Source: Isoptericola chiayiensis (lineage in GTDB: Bacteria; Actinomycetota; Actinomycetes; Actinomycetales; Cellulomonadaceae). From it: a stretch of DNA of 64,000 bases. The position numbers and the translations under genes were made by a program. Of the stretch, positions 40,580 to 49,788 are shown piece by piece. Numbering within the stretch: position 1 is the stretch's first letter; the number at the start of each line of letters is the position of its first letter. The stretch is taken from the NCBI RefSeq assembly GCF_013149805.1, contig NZ_JABEZT010000004.1:124001-188000 (forward strand), read 5' to 3'. A model generated the notes under the pieces. The model was not told the DNA's origin and did no database searches. It saw nothing but the letters and a program-made list of their open reading frames with translations.

Positions 40580-41362
40580 ATGGAGGTCGTCATCGCTCCC
40601 GCGGAGGAGCTGGCGGTGCTGGCCGCCGATGCCGTCGAGGCGCTGCTGCGCCGTCGTCCGCAGGCCGTGCTGGGCCTGGCCACCGGGTCCAGCCCGCTGA
40701 AGGTGTACGACGAGCTGGCTCGCCGCCACGAGCAGGACGGGCTGTCGTTCGCCGACGCGCGCGGGTTCATGCTCGACGAGTACGTCGGCCTGGCCGCCGA
40801 CCACCCCGAGCGGTACCGCAACGTCATCGCCACCGAGATCGCCGAGCGGGTGGACTGGCCGGCCGAGCAGGTCGCCGGACCCGACGGCCTGGCCGCCGAC
40901 CTGCCGGCCGCGTGCGCCGCCTACGAGACGGCGATCGCCGACGCCGGCGGCGTGGACCTGCAGATCCTGGGGATCGGCACCGACGGGCACATCGCGTTCA
41001 ACGAGCCCGGCTCGTCGCTGGCCTCGCGCACGCGCATCAAGACCCTGACCCGCCAGACCCGGGTGGACAACGCCCGGTTCTTCGACGGCGACGTCGACAA
41101 GGTGCCCACGCACTGCCTGACCCAGGGCCTGGGCACCATCATGGCGGCACGCCACCTGGTGCTGCTGGCCACCGGCCGGCACAAGGCCGAGGCCGTGCAC
41201 CAGCTCGTCGAGGGGCCGATCTCCGCGCTGTGGCCCGCCACCGTGATGCAGATGCACCCGCACGCCACCGTGCTGGTCGACGAGGCCGCCGCGTCCCGGC
41301 TGCAGCTCGCCGACTACTACCGCCAGACCTACGCCTCCAAGCCGGACTGGCAAGGCCTCTGA
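40580..41362 (+). CDS. nagB: Glucosamine-6-phosphate deaminase
   Basis: This 260-aa enzyme converts glucosamine-6-P to fructose-6-P and ammonia, linking amino sugars to glycolysis. Signature segments are LGLATGSSPLKVYDEL (phosphate loop), FMLDEYVGL with the catalytic Asp, LQILGIGTDGHIAFNEPGSS and SRTRIKTLTRQTR. The ATG at 40580 follows AGAAGGGAG. It ends the importer cluster. The allosteric C-terminal extension of enteric NagB is absent, giving the short actinobacterial or Bacillus type. Confidence 0.95.
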   Translation: MEVVIAPAEELAVLAADAVEALLRRRPQAVLGLATGSSPLKVYDELARRHEQDGLSFADARGFMLDEYVGLAADHPERYRNVIATEIAERVDWPAEQVAGPDGLAADLPAACAAYETAIADAGGVDLQILGIGTDGHIAFNEPGSSLASRTRIKTLTRQTRVDNARFFDGDVDKVPTHCLTQGLGTIMAARHLVLLATGRHKAEAVHQLVEGPISALWPATVMQMHPHATVLVDEAAASRLQLADYYRQTYASKPDWQGL

Positions 41363-41370
41363 CACCCCTC

Positions 41371-41475
41371 GCGAGGTAGGCAACCTCCCGCCGAGGTAGG
41401 CGAACGGACCACGCGTTCGTCGCCTACCTCGCGAGGCGCTGGTCTACGTCGGCGGGAGGTTGCCTACCCCGCGGT
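41371..41475. repeat. Second mirrored array of 20-bp repeats
   Basis: Two forward cores (GAGGTAGGC) begin at 41373 and 41393, and three reverse cores (CCTACCTC, TCTACGTC, CCTACCCC) begin at 41423, 41443 and 41463, each step being 20 bp. The central halves can pair (CGAGGTAGGCGA with TCGCCTACCTCG) around ACGGACCACGCGT-like loop sequence. It fills the 145-bp gap between nagB and the DUF3039 gene and matches the array after prfB in unit length, core and mirror layout. Confidence 0.85.
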
Positions 41476-41507
41476 GGTGTCGGTGGCCGGCACGTAGGAT
41501 GGAGCCC

Positions 41508-41828
41508 ATGAGCGAGCCCCTCTCCACCCCGCCCGCGGACCCTGCGCAGGACACCGGATCGGGGACGAGCGTCCTCGAGCGTCCCGACACCCGCGAGCAG
41601 GCGGCGGAGCCGGGCGACCACGAGCGCTTCGCGCACTACGTGCGCAAGGAGAAGATCATGGAGTCGGCGATGTCCGGCAAGCCCGTGATCGCGCTCTGCG
41701 GCAAGGTCTGGGTGCCGGGTCGCGACCCGGCGAAGTTCCCGGTCTGCCCGATCTGCAAGGAGGTCTACGACGGGCTCCGTGACCCGCAGGACGGCGACGG
41801 CGACTCCGGCTCAGACTCCGAGCAGTGA
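41508..41828 (+). CDS. DUF3039 zinc-ribbon-like protein
   Basis: This 106-aa protein has a disordered acidic N-terminus and the DUF3039 core: HYVRKEKIMESAMSGKPVIA, LCGKVWVPGRDPAKFPVCPI and CKEVY. Three conserved cysteines (C in ALCGK, CPIC) suggest a zinc site. The function is unknown, but the gene is widely conserved next to the helicase gene in actinobacteria, as here. ATG 41508 lies 7 nt after TAGGAT. The stop overlaps the helicase GTG by 4 nt, so the two are translated together. Confidence 0.88.
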   Translation: MSEPLSTPPADPAQDTGSGTSVLERPDTREQAAEPGDHERFAHYVRKEKIMESAMSGKPVIALCGKVWVPGRDPAKFPVCPICKEVYDGLRDPQDGDGDSGSDSEQ

Positions 41829-43681
41829 GCGCCCCGCTCCCCGAGCCCGAGTCCGTCGACCTCTTCGAAGCCGCCAGCGAGCTGGCCAAGCCGCTCCCGC
41901 AGTCGCCGTCCGTCGCGGCGGCGTCCCACCTCAGCCCGGCCTACCCGCGCCGTGCCCCGTGGGGGACGGCGTCGAACCTGCGTGCCTGGCAGGCCGAGGC
42001 CCTCGAGCTGTACCACCAGCGGTCCGCGCGGGACTTCCTGGCGGTCGCCACCCCCGGGGCCGGCAAGACGACGTTCGCGCTGCGCGTGGCCACCGAGCTG
42101 CTCGACGCCGGCGTGGTCCGGCGGGTGACGGTGGTCGCGCCGACCGAGCACCTCAAGCACCAGTGGGCCGATGCCGCGGCGCGCGTCGGTATCCGCATCG
42201 ACCCGTCCTTCAAGAACGCCCAGGGCAAGCACGGTGCCCACTACGACGGGGTGGCGCTCACCTACGCCCAGGTCGCCTCCAAGCCCGCGCTGCACCGCGC
42301 GCGGACCGAGGCGGCGCGCACGCTGGTCATCCTCGACGAGGTGCACCACGGCGGTGACGCGCTGAGCTGGGGCGACGCCATCCGGGACGCCTTCGAGGAC
42401 GCGACGCGACGGCTCGCGCTGACCGGCACGCCGTTCCGCTCGGACACCGCCACGATCCCGTTCGTGACCTACGAGGCCGACGCCGACGGGATCCGCCGAT
42501 CGAAGGCGGACTACGTGTACGGCTACGGCGACGCGCTGCGCGACCACGTGGTGCGGCCCGTGCTGTTCATGACGTACTCCGGTGAGATGCGGTGGCGCAC
42601 CCGTGCCGGGGACGAGGTCAGCGCCCGGCTCGGCGAGGACATGACCAAGGACATGCACGCCCAGGCCTGGCGTACCGCCCTGGACCCGCGGGGTGAGTGG
42701 ATCCCGTCGGTGCTCGCGGCCGCCGACCGCCGCCTGACGGAGATGCGGCGCGCGGTGCCCGACGCCGGCGGGCTGGTCATCGCCTCCGACCAGACGGACG
42801 CGCGGGCCTACGCCGGGCACCTGGCACGGATCACGGGCACGTCGCCCACGGTCGTGCTCAGCGACGACGACGGCGCCAGCGCCCGCATCGACGAGTTCGC
42901 GGCCGGCAACCAGCGCTGGATGGTCGCGGTGCGCATGGTGTCCGAGGGAGTCGACGTCCCTCGGCTCGCCGTCGGCGTCTACGCCACCAGCACGTCGACG
43001 CCGCTGTTCTTCGCCCAGGCCGTGGGGCGGTTCGTCCGCGCGCGCAAGCGTGGCGAGACGGCGTCGGTGTTCCTGCCGAGCGTGCCGCTGCTGCTGGGGC
43101 TCGCGAACGAGCTGGAGGCCGAGCGCGACCACGCGCTGGACCGGCCCCAGACCGCCGAGGAGCAGGGCATCGAGTACGACCCGGAGGCAGCGCTGCTCGC
43201 GGCCGCCAACAAGGAGGAGAAGGCGTCCGGCGAGCTGACCGGGTCCTTCGAGGCGCTCGACGCCCAGGCCTCGTTCGACCGCGTGCTGTTCGACGGCGGC
43301 GAGTTCGGCACCGGGGGAGACGTCGGGTCCGACGCCGAGCAGGACTTCCTGGGTATCCCCGGCCTCCTGGACGCCGACCAGGTCTCCACGCTGCTGCGTC
43401 AGCGCCAGGCCGCCCAGACGCGCGGGCGCAGCGGCGGCGGGGCCACGGCCGGCGAGGCCGCTCTCGAGCAGTCCGAGCAGGAGCACCGGCGCGCGGCCGC
43501 GCTGCGCAAGGAGCTGTCCAAGCTGGTGTCGGCGTGGGCCCGCAAGTCCGGCACGCCGCACGGCAAGGTGCACACCGAGCTGCGCCGCCGGTGCGGCGGT
43601 CCGGAGGTGCCCCTGGCCACCGCGGACCAGCTCGACGCCCGGGTGGCGATGGTGCGCGGCTGGTTCGTCGGCAAGCGCTGA
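41825..43681 (+). CDS. DEAD/DEAH-box (SF2) helicase
   Basis: This 618-aa protein has helicase core domains 1 and 2. Motif I is ATPGAGKTTFALR (about residues 74-86), motif II is ILDEVHHGGD (about 170-180), motif III is LTGTPFRSD, and motif VI is FAQAVGRFVRARKRGETAS (about 396-414). The C-terminal 200 residues contain a low-complexity hinge and a helical ELSKLVSAWARKSGTPHGKV segment typical of this actinobacterial group. It probably remodels DNA or RNA in a conserved housekeeping role with DUF3039. The specific substrate is unknown. GTG start overlaps the DUF3039 stop. Confidence 0.9.
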   Translation: MSAPLPEPESVDLFEAASELAKPLPQSPSVAAASHLSPAYPRRAPWGTASNLRAWQAEALELYHQRSARDFLAVATPGAGKTTFALRVATELLDAGVVRRVTVVAPTEHLKHQWADAAARVGIRIDPSFKNAQGKHGAHYDGVALTYAQVASKPALHRARTEAARTLVILDEVHHGGDALSWGDAIRDAFEDATRRLALTGTPFRSDTATIPFVTYEADADGIRRSKADYVYGYGDALRDHVVRPVLFMTYSGEMRWRTRAGDEVSARLGEDMTKDMHAQAWRTALDPRGEWIPSVLAAADRRLTEMRRAVPDAGGLVIASDQTDARAYAGHLARITGTSPTVVLSDDDGASARIDEFAAGNQRWMVAVRMVSEGVDVPRLAVGVYATSTSTPLFFAQAVGRFVRARKRGETASVFLPSVPLLLGLANELEAERDHALDRPQTAEEQGIEYDPEAALLAAANKEEKASGELTGSFEALDAQASFDRVLFDGGEFGTGGDVGSDAEQDFLGIPGLLDADQVSTLLRQRQAAQTRGRSGGGATAGEAALEQSEQEHRRAAALRKELSKLVSAWARKSGTPHGKVHTELRRRCGGPEVPLATADQLDARVAMVRGWFVGKR

Positions 43682-43687
43682 GCAGGG

Positions 43688-45112
43688 TTACGCCAGGCGT
43701 TCCTCCACGGTCGGGATGGCCGGGTCGCCGGCCGAGAGCCGGCGTGCCCCGCGCGGGAGCTCGGCCCGTGAGGCCCGATGACGTTCGGCGGCGCTCTGCA
43801 CGCCGTAGGCTCCGACCCACCGCGAGTCGACCGCGCCGTCGGTGACCAGCGGCACGTGCAGCGGCCGCATCCGCCCCGTGTCGGCCTCCTCGCCGGGCTC
43901 CCAGGTGACGACGGCCTCGTCCGGGCCCGTGAGGACGACCTCCTCGAGCGCCCGGCCCTCGTCGTCGAGACGTCGTGCCGCCGTCTTGCGGCCGCCCTGG
44001 CTCTGCTTGCGCGTCGACGTCTTGGCCACGGGCTGCATCCGACCGGTGGAGTCCGCACGCGCCACGAGCTTGTAGACCATCCCGCAGGTCGGCGCGCCGG
44101 ACCCCGTCACCAGCGACGTGCCCACGCCGTAGGAGTCCACCGGGGCCGCGGCGAGCCCGGCGATGGCGTGCTCGTCCAGGTCCGAGGTGACCACGATCTT
44201 GGTGCCGGTGGCGCCGAGCTCGTCGAGCTGGGCCCGCACCTCGACGGCGAGCGCCCCCAGGTCGCCGGAGTCGAGGCGGACGGCCCCGAGGTCGGTGCCG
44301 GCGGCGGCGACGGCGTGCTCGACGCCGCGGCGGACGTCGTAGGTGTCGACGAGCAGGGTGGTGCCGACGCCGTGCCAGGCGACCTGGGAGGCGAAGGCGG
44401 AGGTCTCGTCGTCGTGCAGGAGCGTGAAGGAGTGCGCTGCGGTGCCGATGGTCTCCAGGCCGTACCGGTAGCCGGCCTCGAGGTTGGAGGTGCCGACGAA
44501 TCCGCCGACGACGGCGGCGCGGGCGGCGGCGACGGCGGACTGCTCGTGGGTGCGGCGCGAGCCCATCTCCATGACGGGGCGGTCGACGGCGGCGCTGGTC
44601 ATGCGCGAGGCGGCGGACGCGACGGCGGAGTCGTGGTTGAGGATGGACAGCACGAGCGTCTCGAGCAGGACGGCCTCGGCGAAGGTGCCCTCGACCTGCA
44701 GGACGGGGGAGCCGGGGAAGAACGTCTCGCCCTCGGCGTACCCGGAGATCCGCCCGCCGAAGCGGAATCCGCGCAGGAAGTCCAGCGTGCGGTCGTCGAC
44801 GACGCCCTGGCGTTCCAGGAACCCGAGCTCGGCGTCGCCGAACCGGAACGCGGCGAGCGCCTCGAGGACACGTCCGGTGCCGGCGAGGACGCCGTAGCGC
44901 CGACCGGGCGGGAGGCGCCGGGTGAACACCTCGAAGACGCAGTGACGGTGCGCGGTGCCGTCGGCGAGGGCGGCGGCGAGCATCGTGAGCTCGTAGCGGT
45001 CGGTGAGCAGGGCGAGGGAGGGCCGCAGTGTGGGCAAGGGGGCCGCCGGGAGGGATCGGGGTGCGGTCAGGGTGTCGGGCGGAGCGCCGTTGCCCCGTCT
45101 CTCGTCGGTCAT
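43688..45112 (-). CDS. pncB: Nicotinate phosphoribosyltransferase
   Basis: This 474-aa enzyme forms nicotinate mononucleotide from nicotinate and PRPP in NAD salvage. LLTDRYELTMLAAALADG is the family N-terminal signature. MEMGSRRTHEQSAVAAARAA, FVGTSNLEAGYRYG, HSFTLLHDDE with the phosphorylated His, and VRLDSGDLGALA follow. The C-terminal part is somewhat long, with a variable Arg-rich segment (RKQSQGGRKTAARRLDDEGR). TACGGT lies 6 nt upstream of ATG 45112, so the mRNA is probably leaderless. It is divergent from clpS, the usual actinobacterial arrangement. Confidence 0.95.
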   Translation of the reverse strand: MTDERRGNGAPPDTLTAPRSLPAAPLPTLRPSLALLTDRYELTMLAAALADGTAHRHCVFEVFTRRLPPGRRYGVLAGTGRVLEALAAFRFGDAELGFLERQGVVDDRTLDFLRGFRFGGRISGYAEGETFFPGSPVLQVEGTFAEAVLLETLVLSILNHDSAVASAASRMTSAAVDRPVMEMGSRRTHEQSAVAAARAAVVGGFVGTSNLEAGYRYGLETIGTAAHSFTLLHDDETSAFASQVAWHGVGTTLLVDTYDVRRGVEHAVAAAGTDLGAVRLDSGDLGALAVEVRAQLDELGATGTKIVVTSDLDEHAIAGLAAAPVDSYGVGTSLVTGSGAPTCGMVYKLVARADSTGRMQPVAKTSTRKQSQGGRKTAARRLDDEGRALEEVVLTGPDEAVVTWEPGEEADTGRMRPLHVPLVTDGAVDSRWVGAYGVQSAAERHRASRAELPRGARRLSAGDPAIPTVEERLA

Positions 45113-45204
45113 GTCCCTACCGTACGGGCGTGTCCGTGCTGCGGCCGGGCGAACCGCCCGGCGGGTGCGCGGGTCGGTGCGCGGCCTCTGCGTAGGGTGG
45201 AGCC

Positions 45205-45519
45205 ATGACGAGCGGCGCGACGCAGGAGGACACCCGGACCGAGGCGGTGTCCCGGCTCGCCGACCCGTGGGTGACGATCGTGTGGAACGACCCGGTCAAC
45301 CTGATGAGCTACGTGTCCTACGTGTTCGAGAGCTACTTCGGATATCCGGAGGCGAAGGCGCGCCGGCTGATGCTGCAGGTCCACCACGAGGGGCGCGCGG
45401 TCGTCTCGACGGGGCCCAAGGAGCGCATGGAGGTCGACGTGCAGGCCATGCACGGGTTCGGGTTGTGGGCCACGATGCAGCAGTCGGACGCGCCGGCCGC
45501 GGCGGGGGAGGGCGCATGA
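45205..45519 (+). CDS. clpS: ClpS, ATP-dependent Clp protease adaptor
   Basis: This 104-aa adaptor hands N-degron substrates to ClpC/ClpA-ClpP. The core [20 protein letters not shown] includes the N-end-binding Asn-Asp, and [20 protein letters not shown] holds the helix with conserved His residues. TAGGGT lies 6 nt before the ATG at 45205. The stop overlaps the DUF2017 start (ATGA). pncB-clpS-DUF2017-murI-MBL is a well-kept actinobacterial gene order. Confidence 0.95.
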   Translation: MTSGATQEDTRTEAVSRLADPWVTIVWNDPVNLMSYVSYVFESYFGYPEAKARRLMLQVHHEGRAVVSTGPKERMEVDVQAMHGFGLWATMQQSDAPAAAGEGA

Positions 45520-46196
45520 GTCCGTTCCGTGCCACCCCGGCGGGGTACGTGGCGACGTGGGAGCCGGTCGAGCGGGAGGTCCTGGCGCGGGTGGCCCGGG
45601 ACGTGGCGGGGCTGCTGAGCGCGGACTCCGGGCTGCCCGACGACGCCACGGAGGCGGAGGTGGCGTTCACGGGGGTGGCGCGGGTCCCGCGGGATCCCGC
45701 GGTGCAACGGCTGCTCCCGGACGCGCACCGGGAGGACGCCGACGTGGCGGCGGAGTTCCGCCACCTGACCCAGACGGACCTGGCCGCCGGCAAGGTCGCC
45801 CGGCTGCACCGGTTCGCCGAGACGGTCGACCCGGTCGAGGAGCCCGTGACCGACGCGGGTGACGGCGACCAGGTGCTCGTCGGGCGGGACGCGGCCCAGG
45901 ACTTCGCGGCGGCGCTGACGGACGTCCGGCTCGTGCTGGGCGAACGGCTCGGTCTGGACGACGACGCCGACGTCGAGCGTCTGCACCACGAGGTGCTGTC
46001 CGGGTTCGGTCCGGACGACGCCGACACCGACGCCGACACAGACGCCGACGCCGCGGACGGAGACACGGGCAGCGACGAGCTGGACCCGGAGCAGCGCGTC
46101 TACTGGGGCGGGGTGTTCGTCGCGGCGGGCTTCGCCCAGGAGTCCTTGATGGACGAGCTGCTGGCCGAGCTGCGGGCACGCCGCGCCGGGCAGTGA
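45516..46196 (+). CDS. DUF2017 family protein
   Basis: This 226-aa soluble protein opens [20 protein letters not shown] and is mostly helical. It is conserved downstream of clpS in actinobacteria. The function is not established. An aspartate-rich insertion ([17 protein letters not shown], about residues 168-184) is unusual and probably disordered. The C-terminal [20 protein letters not shown] is the conserved closing helix. Translation is coupled to clpS. Confidence 0.85.
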   Translation: MSPFRATPAGYVATWEPVEREVLARVARDVAGLLSADSGLPDDATEAEVAFTGVARVPRDPAVQRLLPDAHREDADVAAEFRHLTQTDLAAGKVARLHRFAETVDPVEEPVTDAGDGDQVLVGRDAAQDFAAALTDVRLVLGERLGLDDDADVERLHHEVLSGFGPDDADTDADTDADAADGDTGSDELDPEQRVYWGGVFVAAGFAQESLMDELLAELRARRAGQ

Positions 46197-46310
46197 CGTC
46201 CTGGGCCGGCCGCGGCCGGGCGGCGTCGGTCGCGCGTTGTGGTGGGCGCCACGCGTGAAGCGAGTCACCGAAACCGGTGCTCAGCGCGCTGCGCCGATAG
46301 GCTGCCAGCC

Positions 46311-47114
46311 GTGAACGACGCTCCGATCGGGATCTTCGACAGCGGGGTGGGTGGTCTCACGGTCGCCCGCTCGATCCTCGACCAGCTCCCGCACGAACAG
46401 CTGCACTACATCGGCGACACGGCGAACGGCCCCTACGGGCCCAAGCCGCTGGCCGCCGTGCGCGCGATGGCGCTCGCGGTGATGGACCGGCTGGTCGACG
46501 ACGGCGTGAAGATGCTCGTCATCGCCTGCAACTCCGCGTCGGCCGTCGCGCTGCGGGACGCGCGGGAACGCTACACCGTGCGCCGCGGCATCCCGGTGGT
46601 GGAGGTGATCCTGCCGGCCGCGCGTCGCGCCGTCGTCGCCTCGCGGTCGGGACGCATCGGCGTGATCGGGACCAAGGCGACCGTGGAGTCGCTGGCCTAC
46701 GACGACGCGTTCGCCGTCACGCCGGGGCTGGAGATCACGAGCCAGGCCTGCCCCGAGTTCGTGCGCCTGGTGGAGGAGGGCACGACGTCGGGTCCCGAGG
46801 CGCTGGACATCGCCAACCAGTACCTGTCCCCGGTGAGGGCCGCCGGCGTGGACACCCTCGTCCTCGGGTGCACCCACTACCCGCTGCTGGCCGGGCCCAT
46901 CTCGTACGTGATGGGTCAGGACGTCACGCTCGTGTCCTCGGCCGAGGAGACGGCGCAGGACGTGTACCGCAAGCTCGTCGCCCACGACCTCGAGCGCCCG
47001 GCCGAGGCGCCCGCCCCGGTCCACCGGTTCGCGGCCACGGGCAGCCCCGCACCGTTCGAGGAGCTGGCGCGGCGGTTCCTCGGCCCGGAGGTCGACCTGG
47101 TGGAGGCGGCATGA
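46311..47114 (+). CDS. murI: Glutamate racemase
   Basis: This 267-aa cofactor-independent enzyme makes D-glutamate for peptidoglycan. Both catalytic cysteines are visible: [16 protein letters not shown] and [35 protein letters not shown] is the N-terminal signature with the Asp-Ser pair. GTG 46311 lies 7 nt after TAGGCT (46298-46303). The stop is joined by overlapping ATGA to an 8-codon ORF (47111-47137), which in turn overlaps the start of the next gene. Confidence 0.96.
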   Translation: MNDAPIGIFDSGVGGLTVARSILDQLPHEQLHYIGDTANGPYGPKPLAAVRAMALAVMDRLVDDGVKMLVIACNSASAVALRDARERYTVRRGIPVVEVILPAARRAVVASRSGRIGVIGTKATVESLAYDDAFAVTPGLEITSQACPEFVRLVEEGTTSGPEALDIANQYLSPVRAAGVDTLVLGCTHYPLLAGPISYVMGQDVTLVSSAEETAQDVYRKLVAHDLERPAEAPAPVHRFAATGSPAPFEELARRFLGPEVDLVEAA

Positions 47115-47133
47115 ACGCGACGAGGGAGGCCGC

Positions 47134-47937
47134 ATGAGACTCGTGACCGTGGGAGTGGCCGGTTCGCTGCCGGGACCGTCGTCGCCGGCGTCGTGCTATC
47201 TGGTCCAGGCCTCCGACGGCGAGCGCGACTGGAGCGTGGTGCTCGACCTGGGTTCGGGCTCGCTCGGGCCGCTGCAGCGGCACGTGGACCCGCTGGACCT
47301 GGACGCGCTGGCGCTGTCCCACCTGCACCCGGACCACTGCTCGGACCTGAGCGGGCTGTACGTGTACCTGCGCTACCACCCCGAGCGGGGGGTGCACCGC
47401 ACGGGTGCCGCGCGGGAGCTGCCGGTGCACGGGCCCTCGACCACGCGTGAGCGCGCCGCGGCCATGTACGGGCTGGACCCGGGCGAGACCATGGACGCCG
47501 AGTACGCGTTCCGCACCTGGGACCCGGCCGCTCCGGTGCAGGTCGGGCCGCTGCGGCTGGAGCCGTTCGCGGTGAACCACCCGGTGGAGGCGTACGGCAT
47601 CCGCGTGACGGGGCCGTCATCGCAGCGTCCGGGCGAGACGGTCACGCTCGTGTTCTCCGGAGACACGGACGCGTGCGCGAACCTCGTCGAGGCGGCGCGC
47701 GGCGCCGACCTGCTGCTGTGCGAGGCGGCGTTCGTCGAGGGACGTGACGACGGCGTCCGCGACATCCACCTGACCGGGCGGCGGGCCGGCCGGGTCGCGG
47801 CGGAGGCGGGTGCGGGCCGGTTGCTGCTGACGCACCTGACCGCGTGGACAGACCCGCAGGTCCCGCTGGCCGAGGCGCGCGGCGAGTTCGACGGTCCGGT
47901 CGAGCTGGCCGTGGCGGACGGCGTCCACCTGCTCTGA
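47134..47937 (+). CDS. MBL-fold metallo-hydrolase
   Basis: This 267-aa metallo-beta-lactamase-fold hydrolase has LSHLHPDHCSDLSGL with the HxHxDH zinc motif (about residues 63-69), VFSGDTD with the bridging Asp, and LLLTHLTAWTDP with the last His. It belongs to the RNase Z / cyclic-phosphodiesterase-like branch that follows murI in actinobacteria. The exact substrate is unknown. ATG 47134 has GAGGGAGG upstream and overlaps a MNATREAA mini-ORF that links it to murI translation. Confidence 0.9.
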   Translation: MRLVTVGVAGSLPGPSSPASCYLVQASDGERDWSVVLDLGSGSLGPLQRHVDPLDLDALALSHLHPDHCSDLSGLYVYLRYHPERGVHRTGAARELPVHGPSTTRERAAAMYGLDPGETMDAEYAFRTWDPAAPVQVGPLRLEPFAVNHPVEAYGIRVTGPSSQRPGETVTLVFSGDTDACANLVEAARGADLLLCEAAFVEGRDDGVRDIHLTGRRAGRVAAEAGAGRLLLTHLTAWTDPQVPLAEARGEFDGPVELAVADGVHLL

Positions 47938-47953
47938 AGGTAGCCTCGAGGGC

Positions 47954-48322
47954 GTGCAGAAGCTCCCCGCCTGGCCGGCCGCCGTGTGCGACCTGGTCTG
48001 CGTCCTGGTGTTCACGCTCGTCGGCACCGCCAGCCACGCCTCGGCCGGGTCGCCCGGCCACGTGCTGGCCGTCGCCGCGCCGTTCCTCGTCGGGCTGGCC
48101 GTCGGCTGGCTGGCGGCCCGGGCCTGGCGGGCGCCGGCGCAGCCGTGGCCGACCGGGGTGGCGGTCTGGTTCGCGACCGTCGTGCTCGGGGTGATGCTGC
48201 GGCCGCTGTTCACCGGCGGTTTCGCGTGGACGTTCACGCTGGTGACCGCCGGCTTCCTCGCGGTGACGATGATCGGCTGGCGGATGCTGGCGACGGTCGC
48301 GCGCCGCCGCGCCGCCTCCTGA
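47954..48322 (+). CDS. DUF3054 membrane protein
   Basis: This 122-aa integral membrane protein has four hydrophobic helices and the DUF3054 features VCDLVCVLVFTLVGTASH at the N-terminus, VGWLAARAWRAP and LRPLFTGGFAWTFTLVTAGF. The function is unknown. GTG 47954 lies 7 nt after TAGCCT (47941-47946), a leaderless pattern only a few bases beyond the MBL stop. It ends just before the convergent rdgB gene. Confidence 0.85.
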   Translation: MQKLPAWPAAVCDLVCVLVFTLVGTASHASAGSPGHVLAVAAPFLVGLAVGWLAARAWRAPAQPWPTGVAVWFATVVLGVMLRPLFTGGFAWTFTLVTAGFLAVTMIGWRMLATVARRRAAS

Positions 48323-48341
48323 CGCGTCCGCGCCGCCGGGT

Positions 48342-49007
48342 TCAGAGCGCGGCGGCGACCGCCGGGGCGAGCGTGCGCAGCGCCTTGCCGCGGTGGCTGA
48401 TCGCGTTCTTCTCGTCCGCCGAGAGCTCGGCCGACGTGCGCGTCCCCGGCGAGCCGTCCGGACCGGGCGGCTGCTCGGCCGGCACCAGGATCGGGTCGTA
48501 GCCGAACCCGCCGTCCCCGCGCGGGGAACGGACCAGCACGCCCGGCATCTCGCCGAGCGCGACCTCCTCGTGGCCGTCCGGGGTCACGAGGGCCGCCGCG
48601 CACACGAACGCGGCACCCCGGTGCTCGTCGCGCACGTCGCCGAGCTGGGCGAGCAGCAGCCCCAGGTTCGCGGTGTCGTCGCCGTGGCGCCCCGCCCAGC
48701 GGGCCGAGAAGATCCCCGGCGCCCCGCCGAGCACGTCGACGCTCAGGCCCGAGTCGTCCGCCACGGCGGGCAGCCCGGACGTCGCCGCGAGGGCGCGCGC
48801 CTTGATCAGCGCGTTCTCGGCGAACGTCACGCCGTCCTCGACGGGCTCGGGTGCGCCGAGGTCGCCGGCGGTGACGACGGCCTCGTCCGGCAGCGTGTCC
48901 AGACCGGGCCGGGTGCGCAGGATCGCCAGCAGCTCGACGAGCTTCTTGCGGTTGTGCGTGGCCAGCACCAGGCGGGCGCCGGCCGGGGCCGACGCCGTGG
49001 CCGGCAC
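48342..49007 (-). CDS. rdgB: RdgB/HAM1 non-canonical purine NTP pyrophosphatase
   Basis: This 221-aa enzyme cleaves dITP, dXTP and related nucleotides to keep them out of DNA. RLVLATHNRKKLVELLAIL is the nucleotide-binding start, VADDSGLSVDVLGGAPGIFS the catalytic Asp segment, and GGFGYDPILVP and SADEKNAISHRGKALR the substrate-binding end. GTG 49007 is chosen because it begins right after the rph stop (1-bp gap). The longer open frame upstream is rph sequence. rph-rdgB is a classic operon. Confidence 0.95.
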   Translation of the reverse strand: MPATASAPAGARLVLATHNRKKLVELLAILRTRPGLDTLPDEAVVTAGDLGAPEPVEDGVTFAENALIKARALAATSGLPAVADDSGLSVDVLGGAPGIFSARWAGRHGDDTANLGLLLAQLGDVRDEHRGAAFVCAAALVTPDGHEEVALGEMPGVLVRSPRGDGGFGYDPILVPAEQPPGPDGSPGTRTSAELSADEKNAISHRGKALRTLAPAVAAAL

Positions 49008-49008
49008 C

Positions 49009-49743
49009 TCAGGCCTCCTCGGCCAGCGCGGCCCGCTGGATCGCCGTGAGCTCGGTGGTGCCGACCACCGCGAGGTCCAGGAGCGCGTCGAGCTCGTCGC
49101 GCCGGAACGGCACGCCCTCCGCGGTGCCCTGCACCTCGACGAACTGCCCGCCACCGGTCGTGACGACGTTCATGTCGGTCTCGGCGCGCACGTCCTCGAC
49201 GTAGGGCAGGTCCAGCATGGGGGTGCCGTCGATGATGCCGACGCTGATCGCGGCCACCGAGTCCGTGAGCACCTGCTTGCCGCCCTTGATCGCCCCGTGC
49301 CGCTCACCCCACGCGACGGCGTCGGCGAGGGCCACGTAGGCGCCCGTGATCGCGGCGGTGCGGGTGCCGCCGTCGGCCTGCAGCACGTCGCAGTCCAGCA
49401 CGACCGTGTTCTCCCCGAGGGCCGTGACGTCGACGACGGCGCGCAGCGCCCGGCCGATGAGCCGCGAGATCTCGTGGGTGCGGCCGCCGATCTTGCCCTT
49501 GACGGACTCGCGCGGGCTGCGCTCGTTGGTGGCGCGGGGCAGCATCGCGTACTCGGCGGTGACCCAGCCCTCGCCGGAGCCCTTCTTCCAGCGCGGCACG
49601 CCCTCGGTCAGCGAGGCGGTGCACAGCACCCGGGTCTTGCCGAACTCGACGAGCACCGAGCCCTCGGCGTTCTCGCTCCAGTGGCGGGTGATGGTCACGG
49701 GGCGGAGCTGGTCAGGGGTACGGCCGTCAGCGCGAGTGGTCAT
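49009..49743 (-). CDS. rph: Ribonuclease PH
   Basis: This 244-aa phosphate-dependent 3'-5' exoribonuclease trims tRNA 3' ends. [20 protein letters not shown] is the N-terminal signature, [20 protein letters not shown] the phosphate/RNA site, and [20 protein letters not shown] the catalytic core. ATG 49743 is used because TAGGGT lies 7 nt upstream. The GTG at 49752 overlaps that promoter spacing and is less likely. Co-transcribed with rdgB. Confidence 0.96.
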   Translation of the reverse strand: MTTRADGRTPDQLRPVTITRHWSENAEGSVLVEFGKTRVLCTASLTEGVPRWKKGSGEGWVTAEYAMLPRATNERSPRESVKGKIGGRTHEISRLIGRALRAVVDVTALGENTVVLDCDVLQADGGTRTAAITGAYVALADAVAWGERHGAIKGGKQVLTDSVAAISVGIIDGTPMLDLPYVEDVRAETDMNVVTTGGGQFVEVQGTAEGVPFRRDELDALLDLAVVGTTELTAIQRAALAEEA

Positions 49744-49788
49744 GGGGCTCACCCTAACGGGGCGGGCCGGGCCCCCACCTGGCTGGCC

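Noticed and set aside
47111-47137. MNATREAA mini-ORF between murI and the MBL gene as a separate gene
   Set aside because: Eight codons without a ribosome site of its own. More likely a coupling device, noted under the neighbouring genes.
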